From Anaerolinea thermophila (GTDB lineage: Bacteria; Chloroflexota; Anaerolineae; Anaerolineales; DRKV01): DNA of 14,366 nt. The first letter of the stretch is position 1; each line of letters opens with the position of its first letter. Positions 6,068-13,838 of the stretch are shown in pieces. The position numbers and the translations under genes were made by a program. Under the pieces are notes generated by a model. That model saw only the letters and a list, made by a program, of their open reading frames with translations, made no database searches and was not told the DNA's origin. The stretch is taken from contig DYKW01000029.1 of assembly GCA_020722405.1 (NCBI GenBank), positions 1 to 14,366 of the forward strand. The letters are read 5' to 3'.

Positions 6068-8518
6068 ATGGAAATAGGTACCGTACAACACGTCGATATT
6101 GATGAACAAATGCGCTCGGCATACCTGGATTATGCCATGAGCGTTATCGTAGCGCGCGCCCTGCCGGACGCTCGAGACGGGTTGAAACCCGTCCACCGTC
6201 GCATTTTGTATGCGATGTACGATATGGGGCTGCGGGCTACCGGTCCGTACAAGAAATCTGCCCGTATCGTCGGTGAGGTACTGGGGAAATACCACCCCCA
6301 CGGCGATAGCGCGGTGTACGATGCGATGGCCCGCCTGGCGCAAGATTTTTCCATGCGCTACCCATTGGTAGATGGGCAAGGCAACTTCGGCTCGATTGAT
6401 GGCGACGCCCCGGCAGCCATGCGTTATACCGAAGCCCGTATGGGGCGCATTGCCGAAGAAATGTTGGCCGACATCCAACAAAACACGGTAGATTTTAGTG
6501 AAAACTTCGATGGCACCCTCCAGGAACCCGTGGTGTTGCCGGCGCGCTTGCCCAATCTCCTGCTGAACGGCTCATCGGGCATTGCCGTTGGCATGGCAAC
6601 CAACATCCCACCACACAACCTGCGGGAGGTGGTTGCCGCCCTGCATTATGTCATCGAACACTACGACCGGCAAGATGAAATCACCGTAGAAACGCTGATG
6701 GAACTCATCCCCGGCCCTGATTTTCCCACCGGCGGCGTAATCGTTGGCTCGGAAGGCATTCGGCAGGCCTACGGCAGTGGGAAAGGGCGCATCGTCTTGC
6801 GCGGCAAAGCCCATATCGAAGAGATGAGCGGCGGCCGTCACCGCATTGTGATTACCGAAATTCCCTATCAAATCAACAAAAGCGGGCTGCTCGAACACAT
6901 TGCCGACCTGGCGCGTTCAGGGAAGATCGATGCCATCTCAGACTTGCGGGACGAATCCGATCGCCGGGGAATGAGCATCATTGTAGAACTGAAGCGCGGT
7001 GCTTACCCACAAAAGGTACTCAACCAGTTGTACAAGTACACGCCACTCCAATCCACCGTTGGGGTGCAAATGCTGGCTCTGGTGAAGGGCGAACCACGCC
7101 TCCTGCCACTCAAACGTGCCCTGCTGATTTACATCCAGCATCGTGTCGAAGTCATCACCCGCCGCACGCGCTTCCAATTAGATAAAGCGCTGGCACGTGC
7201 CCACATCCTGGAGGGGCTGCTGATTGCGCTTGCCAACCTGGATGCAGTCATCGAAACGATTCGCCAATCGCCAGATGCGGATGTCGCCAAGGAACGTCTG
7301 ATGAAGCGCTTCAGCCTGAGCGACAAACAAGCGCAGGCGATTTTGGATATGCAATTACGCCGTCTGGCGGCCCTGGAACGTCAAAAAATCGAGGAGGAAC
7401 AGCGCCAATTGATCGCCGAAATCGAATACTTGCGCAGTCTGCTGGCCGACCCCCACAAAGTCCTGGAAGTGATCCACACCGACTTGCAGGAAGTAGCCGA
7501 GAAATACGGGGATGAACGCCGCACGTTCATCGCCGTGGACATCAACGAAGATTTCAGCGAAGAAGACCTGGTACCCAATGAGCGGGTGTTGATCAGCATC
7601 ACACAACGTGGCTACATCAAGCGACAACTCACCCAGACTTTCCGGGCACAGGGGCGCGGCGGACGCGGCGTCCAAGGGCATGCAACTCGCGACGAAGATG
7701 AAGTCGTGATGATGTTTTCAGCCCGCACCCATGATACCGTGCTATTTTTCACCAACAAGGGCAAGGTGTATTCCGAAAAGGCTTACCAGATTCCAGATGC
7801 TGGGCGCACCGCACGCGGCATTGCCATTGTCAATATCCTGAATCTGGCTCCCGAAGAAGCCGTCACCGCGGCTATTGACGTCCCCGACTTCGACGCGGCC
7901 AACTATTGCATCATGGCTACCCGAAAGGGCAAAATCAAGCGAGTAGCGCTCTCCGAGTTTGCTTCTGTGCGCCCCTCCGGGTTGATTGCTATGGGGCTAA
8001 ACGACGACGATGAATTGGGCTGGGCACATCTGACCAGTGGGGAGAATGATGTTTTGTTGATTACCGAAAAAGGGAGCGCCTTGCATTTCAGCGAAACCGA
8101 GGTACGTTCGATGGGACGAGCCGCCGGTGGCATAATCGGCATTCGCCTGGCGCGCAACGACGCCGTCACAAGCATGGAGATTGTAGAACCAAATGGAGAT
8201 TTGCTGATCGTAACCCAACGCGGCTTTGGCAAACGCACGCCGTTGAGCGAATACCCTCGAAAAGGACGCGGCACAAAAGGTGTGCTGACCATTGCCCCCA
8301 AAGCACTCCCCATTGTGGGCAACATTGTAGGCGCCCGTGTGGTACAGCAGAAAGATGACCTGACACTCATCTCCACCAATGGCATCGTGCTGCGCACTAA
8401 AGTAGCCCAAATTCGGCAATACCGACGCGCCACGCGCGGCGTTACCATCATGAACATCAAAGAAGACGATAGTGTGGCATCTGTAGCCCGTATTCAGGCG
8501 CTGGAAGAAGAAGAGTAA
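6068..8518 (+). CDS. gyrA: DNA gyrase subunit A
   Basis: 816 residues; type IIA topoisomerase subunit that cuts and rejoins DNA and, with GyrB, introduces negative supercoils. The start MEIGTVQHVDIDEQMRSAYL is typical. Catalytic Tyr120 lies in AAMRYTEARM. The quinolone-interaction region HPHGDSAVYD (76-85) keeps Ser81 and Asp85, the usual sensitive-type residues. The tower/coiled-coil region is followed by six-bladed beta-pinwheel repeats. The GyrA box QGRGGRG (528-534) supports gyrase rather than topoisomerase IV. An in-frame TTG at 6017 would add 17 residues unlike the family, so the ATG is preferred, although its AAGGAAAG Shine-Dalgarno is rather distant. gyrB is not in the window. The gene stands alone, with a promoter before and a terminator after. 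Confidence 0.97.
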   Translation: MEIGTVQHVDIDEQMRSAYLDYAMSVIVARALPDARDGLKPVHRRILYAMYDMGLRATGPYKKSARIVGEVLGKYHPHGDSAVYDAMARLAQDFSMRYPLVDGQGNFGSIDGDAPAAMRYTEARMGRIAEEMLADIQQNTVDFSENFDGTLQEPVVLPARLPNLLLNGSSGIAVGMATNIPPHNLREVVAALHYVIEHYDRQDEITVETLMELIPGPDFPTGGVIVGSEGIRQAYGSGKGRIVLRGKAHIEEMSGGRHRIVITEIPYQINKSGLLEHIADLARSGKIDAISDLRDESDRRGMSIIVELKRGAYPQKVLNQLYKYTPLQSTVGVQMLALVKGEPRLLPLKRALLIYIQHRVEVITRRTRFQLDKALARAHILEGLLIALANLDAVIETIRQSPDADVAKERLMKRFSLSDKQAQAILDMQLRRLAALERQKIEEEQRQLIAEIEYLRSLLADPHKVLEVIHTDLQEVAEKYGDERRTFIAVDINEDFSEEDLVPNERVLISITQRGYIKRQLTQTFRAQGRGGRGVQGHATRDEDEVVMMFSARTHDTVLFFTNKGKVYSEKAYQIPDAGRTARGIAIVNILNLAPEEAVTAAIDVPDFDAANYCIMATRKGKIKRVALSEFASVRPSGLIAMGLNDDDELGWAHLTSGENDVLLITEKGSALHFSETEVRSMGRAAGGIIGIRLARNDAVTSMEIVEPNGDLLIVTQRGFGKRTPLSEYPRKGRGTKGVLTIAPKALPIVGNIVGARVVQQKDDLTLISTNGIVLRTKVAQIRQYRRATRGVTIMNIKEDDSVASVARIQALEEEE

Positions 8519-8549
8519 AGCTTCTCTTTGCCCCCAAAAGAATCACATC

Positions 8550-8578
8550 AGCCGCATCCCAGCTTATGGGGTGCGGCT
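8550..8578 (+). terminator. Terminator after gyrA
   Basis: AGCCGCATCCC pairs with GGGGTGCGGCT across a 7-nt loop (11 pairs including one G-T), 32 nt after the gyrA stop. Only a short ATTTC follows, so the U-tract is weak. Confidence 0.65.
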
Positions 8579-8632
8579 ATTTCATGATTTGCACACTGGA
8601 TCTTCTCGGTCCATTAGGAATTGGCGTGGCGT

Positions 8633-8688
8633 GCCGCCAGATGTAGGGCGGAATTAATTCCGCCCCACGGTGCGCTGCCAGATATGGG
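8633..8688. repeat. Perfect 20-bp palindrome between two direct repeats
   Basis: GGGCGGAATTAATTCCGCCC (8646-8665) is a perfect palindrome. It is flanked by similar direct copies GCCGCCAGATGTAGGG (8633-8648) and GCTGCCAGATATGGG (8674-8688). It belongs with the other GTAGGG..CCC-type palindromes at 8804-8847 and 13761-13790. The whole 8580-8850 stretch is gene-free repeat debris. Confidence 0.6.
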
Positions 8689-8714
8689 AACGCATCACGG
8701 AAAATCCTAAAGGG

Positions 8715-8790
8715 CCATCTTCTCAGAGTTTTGGGAAACCTAAAAACTTTAACGGCGAAGACGCAAAGGAATAGCAGAGACGGCTTCCAC
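8715..8790 (+). repeat. Solo left end of the GTATC-family element
   Basis: CATCTTCTCAGAG starts the copy, followed by an imperfect hairpin (AGTTTTGGG / CCTAAAAACT, about 8728-8749) and then AACGGCGAAGACGCAAAGG and AGCAGAG words. This matches the left part of 10029-10355. No matching right end is found before the next gene, so it is truncated or a remnant. Confidence 0.6.
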
Positions 8791-8803
8791 GCCGCCGGAC
8801 AGC

Positions 8804-8847
8804 CGTGCGCGATAGGGGACGGTCGCGACCGTCCTCTACCGCGCACG
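8804..8847. repeat. 44-nt near-perfect palindrome
   Basis: Symmetric about 8825/8826 (GGTCG|CGACC), with a 22-bp stem and only two non-Watson-Crick positions, both G-T type. The core is TAGGGGACGGTC / GACCGTCCTCTA. It ends 4 nt before the stop codon of the convergent small gene at 8851, so it may also act as that operon's 3' hairpin. Confidence 0.7.
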
Positions 8848-8850
8848 TTT

Positions 8851-9138
8851 TCAATACATGCCTGGCGGTACCACGCGCCCGGTAGCAATCAACACGAACA
8901 TTCCCAGGGCACACACTTCTACGAACAACAACGCCGTTAGCAGGAGGCGCTGAGGCGCGCTCATGCCCAAGAATTGACCACCCCCGCCCCGGCGTTTCCT
9001 CAAACGAGGGGATCCAGCCATCGGCTCGGCATACTCAAAGTCCAACCCGCTTTCGGGTTCGCTGCCTTCCACAGCGCCGGCTTCTTTGTCATCATCATCG
9101 AGAAAGACGGCATCGTTGCGAAAATCATCCAGGTTCAT
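8851..9138 (-). CDS. Small single-pass membrane protein of unknown function
   Basis: 95 residues. Residues 1-40 are strongly acidic (LDDDDKEAGAVEGSEPES), followed by a basic stretch RLRKRRGGGG (45-54) and one membrane helix (about 64-86), then a short tail GRVVPPGMY. The basic stretch before the helix predicts a cytosolic N-terminus. The start is well supported by AGGAGGT upstream of the ATG. It lies 27 bp after birA in the same direction and is probably co-transcribed. I do not recognise the family. The acidic tail could bind a partner protein, but that is speculation. Confidence 0.7.
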   Translation of the reverse strand: MNLDDFRNDAVFLDDDDKEAGAVEGSEPESGLDFEYAEPMAGSPRLRKRRGGGGQFLGMSAPQRLLLTALLFVEVCALGMFVLIATGRVVPPGMY

Positions 9139-9165
9139 GCGATACCTCCTACGGTCATTTTATCA

Positions 9166-9945
9166 TCAATTGGATAAGCGCAGGTGTATAATTTCGCCCA
9201 CTGAAAACATTTGCAGGCCTCCATCCGGCAGACGCAAGCGCAGAACGCCATCATCAGCCAGGCCAACCAGCGTACCGGTCACATTGGGCGCTTGCGCCAG
9301 CATCAAAGTGACCGTCTCGCCGCGATACGCCAGCAGCCCCTCCCAGGTCTGCATGAAAGCCGGGGAGCCTAACCGAGAACGCCAGGCAACCAGGCTTTTC
9401 AAAATCTCGTATAATAATTCCGATCGAACCACTCCTTTGCCCAGGACGCGCTCGATATCCGTGGCCGGAAAACGCACATCTGCTGGCACCGCTGCCGGCC
9501 GGACGTTGACGCCCATTCCAACCACGGCATATTGCCAGGCGTCCCCTTGCCAGACCGTTTCTACCAACACACCGGCGACCTTACGCCCCGAAAGCAGTAC
9601 ATCGTTCGGCCATTTGATTTGTGCGGGTAAACCATAAACATCCCGCAGAGCCAGGGCAATGCTGATAGCCCCTAACCCCGCCAGCCGCGGCGGCCCGTAG
9701 ACATCATCCGGTCCGGCACGCAACACCACGCTGACGGCCAACGCCGCTCCCGGCGGCGTATGCCAGCGCCGACCATCCCGCCCACGGCCGGCCGTTTGTT
9801 CATCGGCAATCACAACCGCCAAATCAGGCGCTCCCTGAGCGGCCCACTGCAGGGCTTCGGTATTGGTTGAAGCGGTTACCGGCAAATAGCGAACAGCAGG
9901 CAATTCCAAAGGCTGCAAGGCATTGCGTATGGTCTTCTCATCCAC
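9166..9945 (-). CDS. birA: Biotin--[acetyl-CoA-carboxylase] ligase (BirA, without HTH domain)
   Basis: 259 residues from the GTG at 9945. It activates biotin with ATP and attaches it to the carrier lysine of biotin-dependent carboxylases. Motifs are TASTNTEA (25-32), the biotinyl-AMP loop GRGRDGRRW (53-61), IKWPNDVLL (110-118) with GRKVAGVLVE (120-129), and VVGMGVNVRP (141-150). The C-terminal SH3-like domain (about 207-256) is present. There is no N-terminal winged helix, so it is a group I enzyme without the repressor function. The frame stays open upstream to an ATG at 10053, but that part is read through the repeat element and looks nothing like BirA. GTG or a nearby start is likely; the exact start is uncertain. 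Confidence 0.92.
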   Translation of the reverse strand: MDEKTIRNALQPLELPAVRYLPVTASTNTEALQWAAQGAPDLAVVIADEQTAGRGRDGRRWHTPPGAALAVSVVLRAGPDDVYGPPRLAGLGAISIALALRDVYGLPAQIKWPNDVLLSGRKVAGVLVETVWQGDAWQYAVVGMGVNVRPAAVPADVRFPATDIERVLGKGVVRSELLYEILKSLVAWRSRLGSPAFMQTWEGLLAYRGETVTLMLAQAPNVTGTLVGLADDGVLRLRLPDGGLQMFSVGEIIHLRLSN

Positions 9946-9952
9946 AACCTGG

Positions 9953-9958
9953 ATTGTA
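9953..9958 (-). promoter_or_regulatory. -10 box (TACAAT) very close to the birA start
   Basis: The minus strand reads TACAAT, then 7 nt, then GTG at 9945. Transcription would begin at or next to the start codon, implying a leaderless or nearly leaderless birA message. No clear -35 is seen. Confidence 0.4.
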
Positions 9959-10020
9959 CCGCAAATTACAAGGGGGCAAATAGCAACAAGGTACCAGAAC
10001 CGCAACACGTTTTTTTTAGG

Positions 10021-10363
10021 AAAACGAGGTATCTTCTCAAATTTGGGAGGCAACCCAAAAACTTTGAAGCCTCAACGCAAAGCCGCTAAGACGCAAAGGT
10101 TCTTTGGGTGTCCGCTAACTTTGGGAGTTTGTCCACAGACGACTCTCATTTTCTCAAATTTTGCTCTCAAAAACCTTAACGCCAAGATGTCAGGGCAGAC
10201 ATCAAGCGTGGGCAAAAGCCTTTGACCCCTACGACCACCCGACTACCTGACTATGTGACTAAGCGACTACGCGACTTAACAACGTGATTTTCTTTGCGGC
10301 CTTGCGTCTTGGCGTTAAAATAGTACCCTACTCCCCTCAATTCTTGAAATGATACAAAACGAG
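10021..10363 (+). mobile_element. 327-bp non-coding GTATC-family element with 8-bp target duplication
   Basis: The element is 10029-10355. It begins GTATCTTCTCAAA and ends TTGAAATGATAC, which are terminal inverted repeats. The direct repeat AAAACGAG lies exactly outside both ends (10021-10028 and 10356-10363), as expected for a target-site duplication. Order inside: imperfect hairpin (10032-10068), ACGCAAAG-type array (10073-10099), a partial second left end (10147-10190), six GACTAnnC octamers (10233-10280), inverted array (10288-10315), GTTAAAATA and the right end. It has no protein-coding capacity and must move in trans. The right duplicate forms part of the Shine-Dalgarno region of the ABC ATPase gene, so the insertion split that operon's start from its original promoter region. 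Confidence 0.85.
10233..10280 (+). repeat. Six-unit array of 8-bp GACTAnnC repeats
   Basis: Exact period of 8: GACCACCC, GACTACCT, GACTATGT, GACTAAGC, GACTACGC, GACTTAAC. The first four or five bases are conserved and the last three vary. Units are too short and without spacers for CRISPR. Related units are at 1-24 and 5622-5637. Confidence 0.75.
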
Positions 10364-10368
10364 GAGAT

Positions 10369-11277
10369 ATGTCCATCATTACCACATCTCACATTTCGAA
10401 GCGCTTTGGCAAAGTGCAGGCCGTCGACGATGTCTCCTTCACGGTAGAGGCAGGAGAAATTTTTGGTCTGCTCGGCCCAAACGGCGCCGGGAAAACGACC
10501 ATCATTCGCATTGTCCTGGATATCTTCCGCCCCGATAGCGGCACGGTCAGCATTTTGGGCGGCAAAATGAGCGAGGAGAAGAAACGCCGTATCGGGTACA
10601 TGCCCGAGGAACGCGGCCTTTACCAGGATGCCCCGTTGGAACGCGTGTTGCGCTACCTGCTAGCACTCAAAGGGCTACGCGGCAAACTGGCCAGCGAGCG
10701 TTTGAATACCTACTTGCAACGCTTTGATTTATACGAACACCGCAGGAAAAAAGTAAGAGAACTCAGCAAGGGGATGCAGCAAAAAGCGCAAATCATCGCT
10801 ACCATTGCCCATCACCCTGAGATGTTGATTGTGGATGAACCGTTCAGCGGGTTGGACCCCGTCAACACACAAATGGTAAAAGACCTGATTGATGAATTGC
10901 GCGCCCAGGGGACAGCCATCATCATGTCCACGCACATGATGCACCAGGCCGAAGCCTTGTGCAACCGCATTCTGCTCATCAACCAAGGGCAAACCATGCT
11001 CCACGGCACGCTGAGCGAGATTCGTGCCCCCTACATGGGAAACGCGGTGCTGCTGGACACGCCCCAGGAGTTGCCTCCACTCCCTGGGGTCTCGGCAACC
11101 CACCAGAAAAACGGGTCCTGGCACCTGACCCTGGGGGAGGGCCAAACCCCACAGGGGGTGCTGCAAACCCTGGTGGCGCGCGGCTTCCCAATCCACCGCT
11201 TCGAAGTGGCCGCACCCTCCCTGGATGAAATTTTCATCGATGTGGTAACTCGCGAACGTGGAGTACAAGAAGCATGA
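10369..11277 (+). CDS. ABC transporter ATP-binding protein (ABC-2 / NatA-like)
   Basis: 302 residues, the ATPase that drives the two permeases downstream. Walker A GPNGAGKT (36-43), Q-loop region YMPEERGLYQ (77-86, Glu where Gln is common, as in NatA-like proteins), signature LSKGMQQK (132-139), Walker B LIVDEP (153-158), D-loop SGLD (160-163) and H-loop His189. The last 80 residues form the C-terminal extension common in ABC-2 exporters. GAGGAG lies directly before the ATG at unusually short spacing, and part of it belongs to the target duplication of the upstream element. The stop overlaps the next start by 4 nt (ATGA). Substrate unknown; NatA homologues export sodium, others export drugs or peptides. 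Confidence 0.92.
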   Translation: MSIITTSHISKRFGKVQAVDDVSFTVEAGEIFGLLGPNGAGKTTIIRIVLDIFRPDSGTVSILGGKMSEEKKRRIGYMPEERGLYQDAPLERVLRYLLALKGLRGKLASERLNTYLQRFDLYEHRRKKVRELSKGMQQKAQIIATIAHHPEMLIVDEPFSGLDPVNTQMVKDLIDELRAQGTAIIMSTHMMHQAEALCNRILLINQGQTMLHGTLSEIRAPYMGNAVLLDTPQELPPLPGVSATHQKNGSWHLTLGEGQTPQGVLQTLVARGFPIHRFEVAAPSLDEIFIDVVTRERGVQEA

Positions 11278-12491
11278 ATGCCATTTGGAAAACGAGTGTT
11301 TACGAATACAAACGCAATGTGCTGCGTAAAGGCTTTCTGCTCGCGTTGCTCAGCGTCCCGATGTGGTTCCTGGTTGGCATGCTCGTTGTGTGGATCAAGG
11401 TTTCGGTAGAGAACGATACAACCCCCATCGGCTATGTAGACCACAGCGGCATACTGGCACACGCCATCCCGGCGCCACCCCCATCAGATGGGGTTTACGA
11501 CTCCGTCCCGCTGCTGTCATTTACCGATGAAGCCGCCGCCCGCCAGGCACTGGATGACAAGGAAATTGCCGGGTACTACGTACTGCCGGCCGGCTACCTG
11601 CAAGGTGAAGCGGTGCGGGTGGTGTATCGCGAGCGCATTCGAGATGCGGCAGAAACCCAGTTCGAGGACTTTCTGCGCGTCAACCTGACGACCGACCTAC
11701 CACCCGAGGTTGCCCGACGCGCCTTGGAAGGCACGACCTGGAATGTCATCACCTTGAACGAAGAAACCACCACCGAATTGGCCAACACGTTAGTGCGCAC
11801 GTTGGTGCCTTTCATTGGCAGTACAATACTCTATTTGGGGCTATTCATCGTCAGCGGTTACCTGGTGCGTGCCGTGGTTGAAGAGAAAGAAAATCGTACC
11901 ATCGAAGTGCTCATCACCTCCACCCGCCCAGAATACCTCATGGTCGGCAAAGTGCTCGGCATCCTGGGGGTTGGCATGACGCAGGTCATTGCCTGGTTGG
12001 GCATGGCGTTGCTTGCTTTTGGGTTCATGCACGCCCAATTACCAGACATCCCTGCCCTGGATGTAGATTGGGGGTTAATGGGGAAAATTCTGCTCGTGCT
12101 GGCACCCTCCTTTGTGATGGTGTGCGGCCTGATGGCCGCCATTGGGGCAACACTGACCACCACCAGCGAAGGACAACAACTTACCGGTCTCGTCACTATG
12201 CCGCTCATGCTCCCGCTCATATTGCTCGGTGTTTTCATCAATGCTGTGGATAGCCCGCTGGTGGTGGGTTTCAGCCTGTTTCCGCTGACCGCCCCCATGA
12301 GCATGATGATGCGCTTGAGTTTTGGAGAAGTACCCGATTGGCAATTTTGGTTATCCATCGGTCTGCTGACGCTTTCGGCACTCGGCAGCCTGTGGCTGGC
12401 CGGGCGCGTGCTGCGTTTAGGCATGTTGCAATATGGGCGGCGCATTCGCTTGGCTGAAATCTGGCAGGATATGCTGGGAGAACCCTCATGA
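11274..12491 (+). CDS. ABC-2 type permease (NatB-like), first copy
   Basis: 405 residues. It has the ABC2_membrane_3 layout: one N-terminal membrane helix (about 20-42), a large extracytoplasmic domain (about 45-175), then five helices. After the second helix comes the conserved cytosolic motif VEEKENRTIEVLITS (about 202-216), which contacts the ATPase. The ATG overlaps the ATPase stop and the stop overlaps the next permease start, both by 4 nt, so the three proteins are translationally coupled. With the second permease it probably forms a heterodimeric export channel. Substrate unknown. Confidence 0.88.
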   Translation: MNAIWKTSVYEYKRNVLRKGFLLALLSVPMWFLVGMLVVWIKVSVENDTTPIGYVDHSGILAHAIPAPPPSDGVYDSVPLLSFTDEAAARQALDDKEIAGYYVLPAGYLQGEAVRVVYRERIRDAAETQFEDFLRVNLTTDLPPEVARRALEGTTWNVITLNEETTTELANTLVRTLVPFIGSTILYLGLFIVSGYLVRAVVEEKENRTIEVLITSTRPEYLMVGKVLGILGVGMTQVIAWLGMALLAFGFMHAQLPDIPALDVDWGLMGKILLVLAPSFVMVCGLMAAIGATLTTTSEGQQLTGLVTMPLMLPLILLGVFINAVDSPLVVGFSLFPLTAPMSMMMRLSFGEVPDWQFWLSIGLLTLSALGSLWLAGRVLRLGMLQYGRRIRLAEIWQDMLGEPS

Positions 12492-13747
12492 ACAAAGTGC
12501 TGGTTTTCAAGCAGGAAATCATTACGACCATCAGTCGTGTTTCGTTTTGGGTAGGCGCATTGGGCATACCCCTTCTGGGGTTCGTTATCCTGGGGGTAGC
12601 CGGAATCCTCAACGGGCGCAGCGTTCCCCCATCCATGATGGAAAATCTGCAAGGACTAGTCTCCCAGGAAGTCGATACGCGCCCCATAGGGCTGGTTGAT
12701 CCTCAGAAATTCATCGACTCCTCCGCGGACCTGTCGTTTCCCATCCAATACTACCCAAATGAAGAAAGCGCCCTACACGATTTGCAAGTCGGGAAAATAC
12801 GTGCCTATGCCAGCATACCGGCAGATTATCTCGCCACCGGCCGGGCGATCTACGTGCAAGAGAAACTCCAGATAAGTGAAAATGATCCGAAGGATGCACT
12901 TGAACGGCTCCTGACCGTTAGCGTCCTGAAGGACCCCAAACTGGCGCTCCTGGTGCGCCAACCACTGGCCTTTCGACACCTGGAAAACATCAGCGAAACC
13001 CCACAAGCGGATATCGAAGGCAACCCCGCCAGTTATTTCGTACCTTATCTGCTGGGGATGGTGTTTTACATGGTAACGCTTGGCACGGCTACAACCATGC
13101 TCAGCAGTATGGAACGTGAAAAAGAAAACCGTGTTCTGGAATCGCTGCTGTGTTCGCTGTCGCCAATTGACATTTTGAGTGGTAAAATCCTGGCGCTTGG
13201 GATGCTTGGCTTGCTACAAGCCGTGGCCTGGTTTGGCGGGGCGTTTCTCCTGGCAGGCATGGGAGCAAGCGTGTTGCCTGCTATGCTGGGACAAATACAT
13301 TTGTCAACCACGTTGCTGTGGTGGTCGCTGGGGCTTTTTGTGCTAGGATACTTCTTCAACGCCAGCATCATGGGCGCAGCCGGTGCACTGGCAGATAGTA
13401 GCCGTGAGGCTTCTCAGGTCAGCATGTTGATTGTACTGTCGGCAGTTATTCCAATGATGTTCAACGCCGTCATCATCGATGCGCCTCACAGTACGCTCTC
13501 GATTGCGCTCTCGCTCATTCCGCCCACCGCACCGATGACACTGGTGATGCGCATGGCCTCCACGACGGTTCCCTGGTGGCAGATAGTAAGTGCGATGCTT
13601 TTGCTGGTACTCAGCGACTATCTGCTCATCCGGGCAGCCGCGAACGTCTTTCGAACAAATCATCTGCTACATGGCGGCAAGGTCAGCATCCCCGCTTTTA
13701 TTCGCACGCTGCTGGCTGCCAGCCGACGGTCGGCGGCTGACCGCTGA
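12488..13747 (+). CDS. ABC-2 type permease (NatB-like), second copy
   Basis: 419 residues with the same plan as the permease before it: one N-terminal helix (about 18-41), a long extracytoplasmic domain (about 45-180), then five helices. MEREKENRVLESLLCSLSP follows the second helix and corresponds to the EEKENR motif of the partner. The two permeases are diverged, suggesting an old duplication and a heterodimer. It ends in a basic tail and is followed by a palindromic repeat (13761-13790) that may end the operon transcript. Confidence 0.88.
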   Translation: MNKVLVFKQEIITTISRVSFWVGALGIPLLGFVILGVAGILNGRSVPPSMMENLQGLVSQEVDTRPIGLVDPQKFIDSSADLSFPIQYYPNEESALHDLQVGKIRAYASIPADYLATGRAIYVQEKLQISENDPKDALERLLTVSVLKDPKLALLVRQPLAFRHLENISETPQADIEGNPASYFVPYLLGMVFYMVTLGTATTMLSSMEREKENRVLESLLCSLSPIDILSGKILALGMLGLLQAVAWFGGAFLLAGMGASVLPAMLGQIHLSTTLLWWSLGLFVLGYFFNASIMGAAGALADSSREASQVSMLIVLSAVIPMMFNAVIIDAPHSTLSIALSLIPPTAPMTLVMRMASTTVPWWQIVSAMLLLVLSDYLLIRAAANVFRTNHLLHGGKVSIPAFIRTLLAASRRSAADR

Positions 13748-13760
13748 CCATCCGGCGGCG

Positions 13761-13790
13761 TAGGTGTGGGCGAAAGGTTTTTCGCCCCTA
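13761..13790 (+). repeat. Palindromic repeat, possible terminator of the ABC operon
   Basis: GGGCGAAA (13768-13775) pairs with TTTCGCCC (13780-13787), within a TAGGTGTGGGCG..CGCCCCTA frame. It lies 20 bp after the second permease stop. The stem could end transcription, but no U-tract follows. The TAGG..CCTA frame places it with the palindromes at 8646 and 8804. Confidence 0.55.
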
Positions 13791-13799
13791 TTACCCCAA

Positions 13800-13838
13800 C
13801 GTATTTGTTTACCGCCGAGAATGCAGAGAGCGCTGAGA
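13800..13838 (+). repeat. Left inverted repeat bracketing the GxxExxY gene
   Basis: CGTATTTGTTTACCGCCGAG followed by degenerate GAGA/CGC words. The inverted partner at 14212-14251 reads CGTATCTGTTTACCGCAGAG on the minus strand: 18 of 20 bases identical, then looser similarity. The left copy runs to the ATG of the gene. Confidence 0.75.

Noticed and set aside
9946..10053. 36-residue N-terminal extension of BirA
   Set aside because: It is translated from intergenic DNA and the left end of the repeat element and does not resemble a winged-helix domain.
10233..10280. Octamer array as a CRISPR
   Set aside because: Units are 8 bp with no spacers and no cas genes nearby.
13766..13837. GTG start for a longer GxxExxY protein
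   Set aside because: The extra 24 residues come from the palindromic and inverted repeats, and family proteins begin near the ATG at 13838.
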